Source: Treponema sp. (lineage in GTDB: Bacteria > Spirochaetota > Spirochaetia > Treponematales > Treponemataceae). From it: a stretch of 64,000 bases of DNA. The notes beneath the pieces were generated by a model. It did no database searches and was not told the DNA's origin. It was given only the letters and a program-made list of their open reading frames with translations. Numbering within the stretch: the stretch's first letter is position 1; each line of letters begins with the position of its first letter. The position numbers and the translations under genes were made by a program. The stretch spans positions 1 through 64,000 of the forward strand of contig JAEEVR010000008.1 of assembly GCA_016290995.1 (NCBI GenBank), given 5' to 3'. This document shows positions 18,585-26,458 of this stretch, one piece after another.

Positions 18585-19515
18585 CGAAAAGCAGCTTAAT
18601 TGTGTTATATTAGGCGGAAGGCATCCCGACCTAGAGCCGCTTTTGAAGGTTACCGCGATATTGCTTAACAGCGGAAACAGACACAAGCGCGAGCAGACAC
18701 TTCAAAGCCTTACCGCTTGCCGTTTTGAAAAAATAATCTCAATCGAAAACGATTCCAACAACTACAACCTTGAGGATTTTTCGCAAGCGTTTCCTCATGT
18801 AAAATTTATAATTCCGCTAGACCCCGCCAATGACGGCGATCTTGTAAACCTTGCGGTTTCTGAAGTCGCGTCGGAACATTTTGTAGTCTTGCGCGACACG
18901 ATGAACATTACGCCTTCAATATTGCCGGCGACGCTTTCGCAAAAGCTTTCAGACCAAAATGTTTTTTGCATAGTGCCTAGAGTTTTTTCAAGGGCGGGGC
19001 AGGCTATTCCAATTTTATTCGCTCCCAGCGCAAAAAAAGCCAAGCTAAAGATTGATTCGTCGGCAAAAGTCCTTGACGGGCTTCCGACCCTTTATCCCTT
19101 TAATTTGATTGGCTATTACGACACAAAACGCTTTAAGGCTTTGGGCGGCTATGACGGAAAAATTCAAAACCCGTATTGGCAAAACTTGGACTTGGCCTTT
19201 AGGGCTTGGCTTTGGGGGGAAAGAATCCAATTGTCCACGACTTTTACGGTGACCTTTGCCGACGAAATCGTCGCGCTCGACTCGACTCCGGATTTGTCGC
19301 AGCTAAGATTCTTCCTAAAGAACATGGCTCCTGTTTTTAAGAACGAAAGGGCTGAAATTCCTTTCGCAAAGTTTTGGGGCTACAATTTGCATTCTTCTTG
19401 CGGCTTTTTTGAGTCGCTTAGGCAGTTTAAGGCCGTCCGTGCGTGGGTGCGTGAAAACCGTTGCCGCTACAAGATGGACGCCTATAAATTGATTTCCGAA
19501 TGGGGTCGCGAATAG
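18559..19515 (+). CDS. Family 2-like glycosyltransferase
   Basis: The 318-residue product resembles a GT-A fold glycosyltransferase of the GT2 type. A beta-alpha start (about 35-75, KIISIENDSNN) is followed by an Asp-containing strand (EHFVVLRDTMNITPS) and, near 195-225, the acceptor-side signature GGYDGKIQNPYWQNLDLAFR typical of GT2 enzymes. No clean DxD is present, so the donor site may be degenerate. The ATG lies 26 nt inside the end of the SPASM gene, and the stop abuts the next ATG (TAGATG), so the cluster is tightly coupled. The sugar and acceptor are unknown. Confidence 0.65.
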   Translation: MNTTPSIFNEKQLNCVILGGRHPDLEPLLKVTAILLNSGNRHKREQTLQSLTACRFEKIISIENDSNNYNLEDFSQAFPHVKFIIPLDPANDGDLVNLAVSEVASEHFVVLRDTMNITPSILPATLSQKLSDQNVFCIVPRVFSRAGQAIPILFAPSAKKAKLKIDSSAKVLDGLPTLYPFNLIGYYDTKRFKALGGYDGKIQNPYWQNLDLAFRAWLWGERIQLSTTFTVTFADEIVALDSTPDLSQLRFFLKNMAPVFKNERAEIPFAKFWGYNLHSSCGFFESLRQFKAVRAWVRENRCRYKMDAYKLISEWGRE

Positions 19516-22035
19516 ATGGCTGGCGGAACTTTTAAGCATGTCGCGGTAATTGTTCAATGCAGGCTCTCATCCACACGGCTTCCGCAAAAGGCTCTGAAAA
19601 TTTTGGGGCAAAAAGAATGCCTTTGCTGGACCTTGGACGCAATGAAAAAAGTCAAGGCGGAGCGTTATTTTGTCGCTTGCGACTACGATTCAAAAGAAGC
19701 CTTGGAGCCGCTTGCAAAAAAATCCGGCTGGGAACTTTACGCCGGCGACCGCGACAATGTCCTTGACCGATTTTGTTCTTTGATTAAAAGCCAGTTTTCC
19801 GAATGCGACTTGATTGTCCGCGCGACAGGCGACAATCCCTTTTTGTTTTGGGAAGCGGCGCAAAAGTCAATCGAGGATTTTGAGCAAAATGAATTTGACG
19901 CCGACTACTTTACTTACTCAGGCTTGCCCCACGGAAGCGGGGTGGAGCTTTTTAAGGCCGCGTCAATTCTTAAGGCGCAAACGTTGACGGACTCTCCTTA
20001 CGACAAGGAGCACGTCGGCCCCGCGCTTTACAGGCATCCAGAAACTTTTAAATGCGTATTTAAAGAGGCGCCAAAAGAATTTTACGCGCCGGAACTGCGG
20101 ACGACGATCGACACCTTTGCCGACTACAAGCGGGCAGTCCGCCTGCAGGACTTTTTGCAAGGCCAAAAATCGGGCGCGCCTTATTGCGCAAAAGACATTT
20201 TGACCGCCCTAAAAAATCCTTCGCTCCAAAAAACTGTTTTGCTTGTTCCAAGCGTCAAGGCGGGCAGGGGAACCGGCCATTTAAGGCGCGCCCTTTCTTT
20301 GGCTAAGGAAATCGGCGCCTTTGTTTACGTTCCCCAAGACAAAAGCCTAAAGGAAGCGGACGCCCTTGTAAGCCAGGCGGTTAAAGACGGCCTAAAGGAA
20401 TGGCAAGTCGTGGACGAGCCTTTGGAAAAATTAGGCGCGGGCTGGGACTTGGTCTGCATGGACTTGTTCCGTTCCGCAAAGGAAGAAATAAAAAAATATT
20501 CCGCGCTTGGCCCCCTGTGCGCTATCGACGACGGAGCGGATTTTTGCAGAGGCTCCGACTATCTTTTGGACGTGATTCCTTCGATGCCGCGCTCTGGCAA
20601 GGCGGCCTTAAAGGCCAACCTTTTTGCTCCGGCGCTTATTGAACTGCCGAAAAATCGCCGCGCGGACTTTCCGGTAAAAATACAAAAGGCCTTGGTTTGC
20701 GTAAGCGGCGAGACTAGGGGAGCGCTTTCGTTCGCCGCCGTCCGCGCGCTTGAATTGCTTGGCGTTGACGTTTTGGAAGTCACCGCAAAAAATCCGATTG
20801 AAAATTTGCGCGAAAAGTTGGCCGGCTATGACTTGGTCGTCACTCATTACGGCTTTACCGCCTTTGAAGCGGCGGCCGCGAATTGCGCTGTTCTTTTGCT
20901 TGCCACAAGCGGCCTCCATAAAAAACTTTCAAAAAAATACGGCTTTGTTTGCGTTGGTAAAAATCAATTGGCATCCAAAAAGTTGCGGCCGCTTTTGGAA
21001 GACCCGCAAGTTTTGGACAACAAAAAGTTTAAGGCTCTTCTTGGCGCCGCGCATTTAGGTCTTGCCAAGCCTTCTGATAACGTCGCGCCTTTTGGCCTTG
21101 AAAAAGCGTCCGGCCTTTCGCCGCTCGCGTCTTTTGTCCAAGAACTTTCGCTTGCGCAAAAATTTTCTTGCCCGGTGTGCGGCCCGACGGCGCTTGGCGG
21201 CGGAAAGGTTTTGGCCAGGACCGCCGCGCATACTTTTAGGCGCTGCCCCAAATGCGGCATGACTTATCTTTCGTTTTCAAGCGACAGCCGCGTTCAGTAC
21301 GAGGCCGATTACTTTGGAAGCGAATACAAGGCCCAGTACGGAAGGACATACCTTGACGACTTTGATTCGATTAAGGCGCAAGGACTGCGCCGCGCGGGCG
21401 TAATCGCAAGGGCCGGACGTTTTAGTCTTAAAAAGCCTAAAGCCGCGCGGCTTTTGGACATCGGCTGCGCTTACGGGCCTTTTTTGGCGGCGGCAAAAGA
21501 GCTTGGCTTTGAGTCCTACGGAACCGACATATCGCAAAGCGCCTTGGATTACGTAAAGAACAAGTTGGGCTTTAGCTCCGTTCTATCTTCGTTCGCGGAC
21601 TTTGATGTCCAAAAAGTTTTTGGCTTTAAAAAGTTTGACGCAGTCACTATGTGGTATGTGATCGAGCATTGCCGCGACTTAAAAGGCCTTTTGGCCCGTG
21701 TGAACGGACTTTTGGACAAGGGCGGAATTTTTGCTTTTTCAACTCCTAGCGGCTCTGGCGTTTCCGCCCGATTCAACCGTTCCGATTTTTTTAAGAACAG
21801 TCCGCGCGACCATTACACGATTTGGGAGCCGTCCAGGGCTTCAGGCGTTCTAAGAAAGTTCGGCTTTAAGGTGGTGAAAATCGTTCCGACCGGCATCCAC
21901 CCGGAACGCGTCAAATTCTTAAAAAATATCCCGCAAAAGTCTTTTATTTTTAGGCTTCTTGCGTTATTCTGTAAGAAGTTCAGTTTGGGCGACACCTTTG
22001 AGATTTATTGCAAAAAAATTAAGGACCCGCAATGA
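19516..22035 (+). CDS. Triple fusion: SpsF-like cytidylyltransferase, PseG-like GT-B domain, zinc-ribbon methyltransferase
   Basis: Three domains in 839 residues. Residues 8-225 form an SpsF/CMP-sugar synthetase domain (IVQCRLSSTRLPQKALKIL, then RATGDNPF). Residues 238-515 form a PseG/SpsG-like GT-B domain (KAGRGTGHLRRALSLAKEI with the GHxxR histidine; VVTHYGFTAFEAAAANCAVL). Residues 550-800 form a SAM methyltransferase with a zinc ribbon (Cys552/555 and Cys577/580), the SAM motif LLDIGCAYGPFLAAA and the later YVIEHCRDLKGLLARVNGLL. SpsF and PseG homologues act in nonulosonate and other CMP-sugar pathways. The chain predicts activation, UDP-sugar handling and methylation of a surface or flagellar glycan; substrates are unknown. 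It starts immediately after the GT2-like gene and overlaps the next gene by 4 nt. Confidence 0.82.
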   Translation: MAGGTFKHVAVIVQCRLSSTRLPQKALKILGQKECLCWTLDAMKKVKAERYFVACDYDSKEALEPLAKKSGWELYAGDRDNVLDRFCSLIKSQFSECDLIVRATGDNPFLFWEAAQKSIEDFEQNEFDADYFTYSGLPHGSGVELFKAASILKAQTLTDSPYDKEHVGPALYRHPETFKCVFKEAPKEFYAPELRTTIDTFADYKRAVRLQDFLQGQKSGAPYCAKDILTALKNPSLQKTVLLVPSVKAGRGTGHLRRALSLAKEIGAFVYVPQDKSLKEADALVSQAVKDGLKEWQVVDEPLEKLGAGWDLVCMDLFRSAKEEIKKYSALGPLCAIDDGADFCRGSDYLLDVIPSMPRSGKAALKANLFAPALIELPKNRRADFPVKIQKALVCVSGETRGALSFAAVRALELLGVDVLEVTAKNPIENLREKLAGYDLVVTHYGFTAFEAAAANCAVLLLATSGLHKKLSKKYGFVCVGKNQLASKKLRPLLEDPQVLDNKKFKALLGAAHLGLAKPSDNVAPFGLEKASGLSPLASFVQELSLAQKFSCPVCGPTALGGGKVLARTAAHTFRRCPKCGMTYLSFSSDSRVQYEADYFGSEYKAQYGRTYLDDFDSIKAQGLRRAGVIARAGRFSLKKPKAARLLDIGCAYGPFLAAAKELGFESYGTDISQSALDYVKNKLGFSSVLSSFADFDVQKVFGFKKFDAVTMWYVIEHCRDLKGLLARVNGLLDKGGIFAFSTPSGSGVSARFNRSDFFKNSPRDHYTIWEPSRASGVLRKFGFKVVKIVPTGIHPERVKFLKNIPQKSFIFRLLALFCKKFSLGDTFEIYCKKIKDPQ

Positions 22036-23636
22036 AGGATTCGATTTTAATTTTAGGCGCTGGAACAATGCAGCGGCCCGCGATTTTAGCGGCAAGAAAG
22101 TTAGGCCTCGAAATATTTGTCATTGACGCAAACCCAGAAGCGCCTTGCGTTTCGGACGCCGACCACTTTGAGCAAATCGACTTAAAGAACCGCGACGAAA
22201 TCGCAAGCTACGCCCAAAGCCTTGCCGGCTGCATGAACTTAAAGGCTGTCTTTACGGCTGGAACGGATTTTAGCGCCAACGTCGCCTATGCCTCCGAAAA
22301 GTGCGGCTTTGCCGGACACAGCTACGCGGCCGCCGTAAACGCAAGCGACAAGGCCTTGATGCGCCAGTGCTTTAGAAACGCGCGCGTTTCAAGCCCGCAT
22401 TTTATTCTTATCGAAAAAAAATATCTTAAAAACACTTTGACGGCGCAAGTTGTCGCCGGCCTAAAATTTCCTTACGTCGTAAAGCCTGTTGACAATATGG
22501 GCGCCCGCGGCTGCCGCATGGTAAGAAACCAAGACGAGCTTTTTGCAGCCATTGACGACGCGCTAAAATTTTCAAGGAGCGGCAGGGCGCTTTTGGAAGA
22601 GTATTTGGAAGGCCCTGAGTTTTCGATAGACGCTTTGCTTTACGACGGGACCTTTACGGTTACCGGCTTTGCCGACAGGCACATTTACTTTGAGCCGTAC
22701 TTTGTAGAGCTGGGCCACACAATGCCCACAAACATTTCATACCAACAATACATAGAGCTTGTAAAAGCGTTCGCGCTTGGAGCCAAGTCTTTGGGCCTTT
22801 CTTGCGGAGCGGCCAAGGCCGACATCAAGTGGACAAAAAAAGGCCCTGTAATCGGCGAGATCGCCGCGCGCCTTTCCGGCGGCTACATGTCGGGCTGGAC
22901 TTTTCCGTATTCAAGCGATTTGAATCTTACCGAGCAGGCGATTGAGATTGCTTTGGGCAGAAAGCCTTGGACGCTGGAGTCCTACAGATTCCCGTTGGAG
23001 ATTGAAGGCGCGCCCTTTAAAATGTTCGCCTACAATTCTTCGCGCTCGTCGGCGGAACGCGCGTGGATTTCAATTCCCGGACGAGTAAAGGAAGTCATAG
23101 GCTTGGACGACGCGGCAAGAATTCCCGGCGCCCGCGACATTTTTCCGCGCGCGAAAGCCGGCGACAAAGTGGTCTTCCCGCGCAACAATGTTGAAAAATG
23201 CGGCAATGTTATTTCTGTCGCGACAACTAGAGAGCAAGCGGTTAAGGCCGCGGAAGAGGCGGTAAAGCGGGTTACGGTCATCCTGGAAAAAGGCAATCCC
23301 GAAACTGACGATTTCCTTAGAATGAAGCGCGCCAAAGAGGAAGGGCATTTTCCGCCCGAGGCGTTCGACCTTCCTAAAGAAGTTGAGCGCGCCTTTAACT
23401 TTGAGCTTGACTGCGAGTCCGAGCGCAAAATCGGCGAATTCGATTTGGTCTCAAACAACATTCCTTCTTCGCTCTTAAATTGCATGGAAATAAAGGATTG
23501 GAACAATCTTTCGCTTTCGGAAACAATCGAAAAATTTGACAAGATGAATTTAAATCACGGCGAGTTGAATTATAAGAAATTCTGGCTGGCCTTAATACGC
23601 GGTGGAATTCAGGGGGCTTTGTATGTTTCAAAATAG
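22032..23636 (+). CDS. ATP-grasp ligase of the glycan-type cluster
   Basis: The product has 534 residues. The N-terminal pre-ATP-grasp fold starts with ILILGAGTMQRPAILAARKL. The ATP-grasp core follows (about 105-310), with FPYVVKPVDNMGARG as ATP-binding loop, LLEEYLEGPEFSIDALL, and the metal-binding IGEIAARLSGGYMSG near 275-290. This subfamily (carbamoyl-phosphate-synthase-like, PurK/biotin-carboxylase-like) joins a carboxylate to an amine or thiol. A C-terminal extension of about 110 residues has no recognised domain. ATGA overlap with the fusion gene places it in the same operon. Its likely role is adding an amino acid or carboxylate to the cluster's product; this is inference. Confidence 0.8.
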   Translation: MKDSILILGAGTMQRPAILAARKLGLEIFVIDANPEAPCVSDADHFEQIDLKNRDEIASYAQSLAGCMNLKAVFTAGTDFSANVAYASEKCGFAGHSYAAAVNASDKALMRQCFRNARVSSPHFILIEKKYLKNTLTAQVVAGLKFPYVVKPVDNMGARGCRMVRNQDELFAAIDDALKFSRSGRALLEEYLEGPEFSIDALLYDGTFTVTGFADRHIYFEPYFVELGHTMPTNISYQQYIELVKAFALGAKSLGLSCGAAKADIKWTKKGPVIGEIAARLSGGYMSGWTFPYSSDLNLTEQAIEIALGRKPWTLESYRFPLEIEGAPFKMFAYNSSRSSAERAWISIPGRVKEVIGLDDAARIPGARDIFPRAKAGDKVVFPRNNVEKCGNVISVATTREQAVKAAEEAVKRVTVILEKGNPETDDFLRMKRAKEEGHFPPEAFDLPKEVERAFNFELDCESERKIGEFDLVSNNIPSSLLNCMEIKDWNNLSLSETIEKFDKMNLNHGELNYKKFWLALIRGGIQGALYVSK

Positions 23637-24675
23637 AATTAGGATTGCGCGTTTTGCGATTTCTTTTTTAGCCGCGCTTTTTCTTTTTTGCGCGTCCGCT
23701 CTCTCGCAAGAACTTTCCCTCTTGGAGCAAAGCTCGCAAAAGGGACAAATCCTTTATTGGGACACTTTGTCTCAAAGCGGCGTTTTGGAAAAAAACGGAA
23801 AGCAAGTTTCCTTCCGCGCCGGCTCAAGCGTGATTCTTTTGGACAACGAAAAATTCGCCTTTACCGACGCTCCGCAAATTGCCAACGGACAAATTTCCGT
23901 AAGCCAAAAGTTCATCAAGGACGCGGAGGACTGGTTTGCCCAGCAGTCAACTAGCGGCGAAAATTTTAAGGTCGGAGCGATATTGATTGATCCGGGCCAC
24001 GGCGGAAAAGATCCAGGCGCCTTGATGACTCACAAAATTAACGGCAAGAACGTAACGATAAAAGAAAAGGACGTAAACCTTACCGTGGCCAAAATGTTGG
24101 CCGCGCGCCTAAAGACCGCCTATCCGCAAAAGAAAATAATCATGACGCGCGACAAGGACGTCTTTATCAGCCTTCAGCAAAGAACCGAAGTCGCAAACTC
24201 CGTAAAGCTCAAGGACCACGAGGCAGTCCTTTACATTTCGATTCACGTAAATTCCTCGCTTGACAAAAAAGCGCGCGGCTACGAAGTTTGGTACCTTTCG
24301 CCCGGCTACAGAAGAACCGTTCTTGACCACGGAAAGACCGACGACCCAAAGCTTTTCCCAATCCTCAATTCAATGATGGAAGAGGAGTACACGACGGAAA
24401 GCATTTTGATAGCCAAGTTCATCATGGACGGCCTGGCCGCGCAAATCGGCAATTTAAGCCAGCCGCGCGGAATCAAGGCCGAGGAATGGTTTGTGGTCCG
24501 CAACTCCAACATGCCCAGCGTTTTGGTGGAGGTGGGCTTTGTTTCCAACTATGAGGAAGCCAAGCTTTTAAATGACGAAAGCTACTTGCAAAAGACGGCC
24601 TTTGGAATATATAATGGAATAACAGCCTTTGTGACGCACTTTGAGCGGTCGCGCGGCTTTACGGGAACAAGATGA
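23623..24675 (+). CDS. N-acetylmuramoyl-L-alanine amidase (Amidase_3), secreted
   Basis: Cleaves the amide between muramic acid and L-alanine of peptidoglycan in the periplasm. An N-terminal signal peptide (about 1-28, hydrophobic ISFLAALFLFCASALS) is followed by about 90 residues without a clear domain and then the Amidase_3 domain (about 120-345). The four zinc/catalytic motifs are present: DPGHGGKDPGA, the glutamate in IKEKDVNLTVA, YISIHVNSS, and VLVEVGFVSN. The ATG at 23623 follows AGGGGGC. The 5' end overlaps the ATP-grasp gene by 14 nt and the 3' end overlaps the next gene by 4 nt (ATGA). Length 350 residues. Confidence 0.93.
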   Translation: MFQNRIRIARFAISFLAALFLFCASALSQELSLLEQSSQKGQILYWDTLSQSGVLEKNGKQVSFRAGSSVILLDNEKFAFTDAPQIANGQISVSQKFIKDAEDWFAQQSTSGENFKVGAILIDPGHGGKDPGALMTHKINGKNVTIKEKDVNLTVAKMLAARLKTAYPQKKIIMTRDKDVFISLQQRTEVANSVKLKDHEAVLYISIHVNSSLDKKARGYEVWYLSPGYRRTVLDHGKTDDPKLFPILNSMMEEEYTTESILIAKFIMDGLAAQIGNLSQPRGIKAEEWFVVRNSNMPSVLVEVGFVSNYEEAKLLNDESYLQKTAFGIYNGITAFVTHFERSRGFTGTR

Positions 24676-25166
24676 AAATCGAAAAAATTAAGGTAGAAAA
24701 AATCAAGGATTTGACAAAGCGCATAAAGGGCCCTCGCGAAGCCATTTTTGTGGCGATTGCGGCCGTGTTTTTGCTTTCGCTCATAATTTATTTGGCCAAA
24801 ACGCCTATGGTTCGCTATACTTTCCGCTTTCAGTCGGTTGATTCAGGCCGCAACAACATTGAATGGCGCTTTTTGCCGGGCAGAAGGGGAGCCCAAAAGG
24901 CCGCGCTTTACGTTGACGAACTTTTGCTTGGCCCCAAAACAGAGCGCTCAAGGCCGATTTTTTCGCCTGGAACAAAGGCCGATTTTTGCTTTGAGCGGGG
25001 CAGAACCCTTTATGTCAATTTGACCCCGGAATTGCTTGAAAAAAGCGGCAATGCCAGCGAGATTATGGAAGGCATGGAAATCTTTAAAATGAACATAAAA
25101 AGGACATTTCCAAAGTACAAAGAGGTGGAAATTTATATAGACAAGAGGGGAATTTTGAAGAATTAG
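24672..25166 (+). CDS. Membrane-anchored GerMN-like protein
   Basis: The product has 164 residues. A charged N-terminal tail, one membrane segment (about 24-42, AIFVAIAAVFLLSLIIYLA), then a periplasmic domain with AALYVDELLLGP, RTLYVNLTPELL and the closing VEIYIDKRGIL, resembling the GerMN domain of GerM and LpqB proteins, often linked to cell-wall enzymes. It is translationally coupled to the amidase gene, so a shared peptidoglycan role is likely. A probable terminator follows. Confidence 0.65.
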   Translation: MKIEKIKVEKIKDLTKRIKGPREAIFVAIAAVFLLSLIIYLAKTPMVRYTFRFQSVDSGRNNIEWRFLPGRRGAQKAALYVDELLLGPKTERSRPIFSPGTKADFCFERGRTLYVNLTPELLEKSGNASEIMEGMEIFKMNIKRTFPKYKEVEIYIDKRGILKN

Positions 25167-25200
25167 GGCTAAAATCGGGCCCTAAAAAATCAAATTTTTT
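25163..25200 (+). terminator. Probable terminator of the amidase/GerMN operon
   Basis: Stem TTAGGGC (25163-25169) / GCCCTAA (25179-25185) with a 9-nt loop, followed by an A-run and a T8 run from 25195. It overlaps the stop codon of the GerMN-like gene. The T-run is a few bases away from the stem, so it is less certain than the one at 10921. Confidence 0.5.
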
Positions 25201-25212
25201 TTCATTAAAACC

Positions 25213-25241
25213 TTGACAAAAAGCGTATCTTGTTAGATAAT
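25213..25241 (+). promoter_or_regulatory. Strong sigma-70-type promoter of flaA
   Basis: Perfect TTGACA at 25213-25218, a 17-nt spacer and GATAAT at 25236-25241. The predicted start near 25248 gives a leader of about 45 nt ending in AAAGGAG before the flaA ATG. A strong housekeeping promoter agrees with an abundant sheath protein. Confidence 0.8.
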
Positions 25242-25293
25242 AATAGAAAATAGACAAGGCTACATCTATAAAATAATTAAAGGAGTTTTTCAA

Positions 25294-26379
25294 ATGAAGA
25301 GAACTTTCTGTTTGATCGCGACAGCGCTTTTGCTCGCCGGTTCGCTTGCGTTCGCCGAAGAAGCGACGCTCATCGACTTTACGCAGCTCCAGGCGGACTG
25401 CTGCAATGATGAGCAGACAGGCAACCCCACGCAGAACAAACGCACTGTAATGGACTTTTCTGTTGCCGCCGGCGCCACATTCACCGACGACCAAAAAGAG
25501 TTGATGAAGACATCGCTTGCTTTGCCTGAGTGGGAAGTTCAGTTGAACTCTTCTGCCCGCAATGTTGGAAGCTTGGCCGACTCAAGAGTTGTTGCCGCTC
25601 CTGTAAAGGACAGCGCCAATGTTCCGTTCGCCGGCAAAGAAGTTATGGGCGTTCGCGTAATTTTCCCCGATTGGGCCAACAACGCCAATGCCAAAATCGT
25701 TCCCGCTTTCGACATCCCTGCTTACGAGCCTTTGGCCGACGCTGACGACAATGGCGTTCGCCAGGAACCGACAGACGAGCAGAAAGCTTCTGGCAAGACT
25801 TTGTTTGAAGACGGATACGGCGTCGTAAAGAACGTCGGAACTCTCAAGTCTATCGCCGTTACAACAATGGGTATGAACTATCCTCACTCATTGTACGTAA
25901 TGCTCAAGGACAACGACAACATCGAGCGCCGCTACTTCATGGGCTACCTCGGATTTGACGGTTGGAAGACTTTGATCTGGAACAACCCCCAGTACATCTC
26001 AGAAATCCGCAACCGCGAAATTCGCGTATACCCGATTTATCCTCGCGGACTTCCTTTTGTTAAGTTCACAGGCTTCCAGGTATGCCGCGACAGCGCGCAC
26101 ATCGGTGGAAACTATATCGGTTACTTCAAGGACGTAAAGGTAATTTACGACAAAGCCTTGCTCACATCTGACCGCGACATCGCTGATGAAGACCTTTGGG
26201 GAATCATCACAAAGAAAGAGACGGAGCGCCAGACTGCTGAAATGCAGCGCTTTGGAAACAAGCAGGTTAACCGCTATCTCGAAAAAGCCAAGTTGGCTAC
26301 AGAGACAGAATTCTCTTCAAGCTTGAACGAGGGATCTGGATCTAACGCCCAGTCTAACCAGGGCCAGGCCGCCAACTAA
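25294..26379 (+). CDS. flaA: FlaA, flagellar filament outer layer (sheath) protein
   Basis: Exported sheath protein that coats the FlaB core of periplasmic flagella. The product has 361 residues. The signal peptide (about 1-21, LIATALLLAGSLAFA, cleavage before EEATL) is followed by the conserved FlaA body: VMGVRVIFPDWANNANAKI, YGVVKNVGTLKSIAVTTMGM, DNIERRYFMGYLGFDGWKTL, and IRVYPIYPRGLPFVKFTGF. The C-terminal 40 residues are polar and low-complexity (Ser, Gln, Asn), typical of FlaA tails. It has its own promoter and is followed directly by a terminator, so it is monocistronic. Spirochete-specific, it is one of the best markers for the source organism. Confidence 0.96.
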   Translation: MKRTFCLIATALLLAGSLAFAEEATLIDFTQLQADCCNDEQTGNPTQNKRTVMDFSVAAGATFTDDQKELMKTSLALPEWEVQLNSSARNVGSLADSRVVAAPVKDSANVPFAGKEVMGVRVIFPDWANNANAKIVPAFDIPAYEPLADADDNGVRQEPTDEQKASGKTLFEDGYGVVKNVGTLKSIAVTTMGMNYPHSLYVMLKDNDNIERRYFMGYLGFDGWKTLIWNNPQYISEIRNREIRVYPIYPRGLPFVKFTGFQVCRDSAHIGGNYIGYFKDVKVIYDKALLTSDRDIADEDLWGIITKKETERQTAEMQRFGNKQVNRYLEKAKLATETEFSSSLNEGSGSNAQSNQGQAAN

Positions 26380-26400
26380 TTTTTAAGCCTTCAGCGAAAA

Positions 26401-26430
26401 GGGCTGTCCGACTTTGGGCAGCCCTTTTTT
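26401..26430 (+). terminator. Rho-independent terminator of flaA
   Basis: GGGCTGTCC (26401-26409) pairs with GGGCAGCCC (26416-26424), with one G.T pair, around a short ACTTT-type loop; T6 follows at 26425-26430. Confidence 0.88.
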
Positions 26431-26458
26431 CTTTACAAAAAACTTTTAGGGGTGACTT

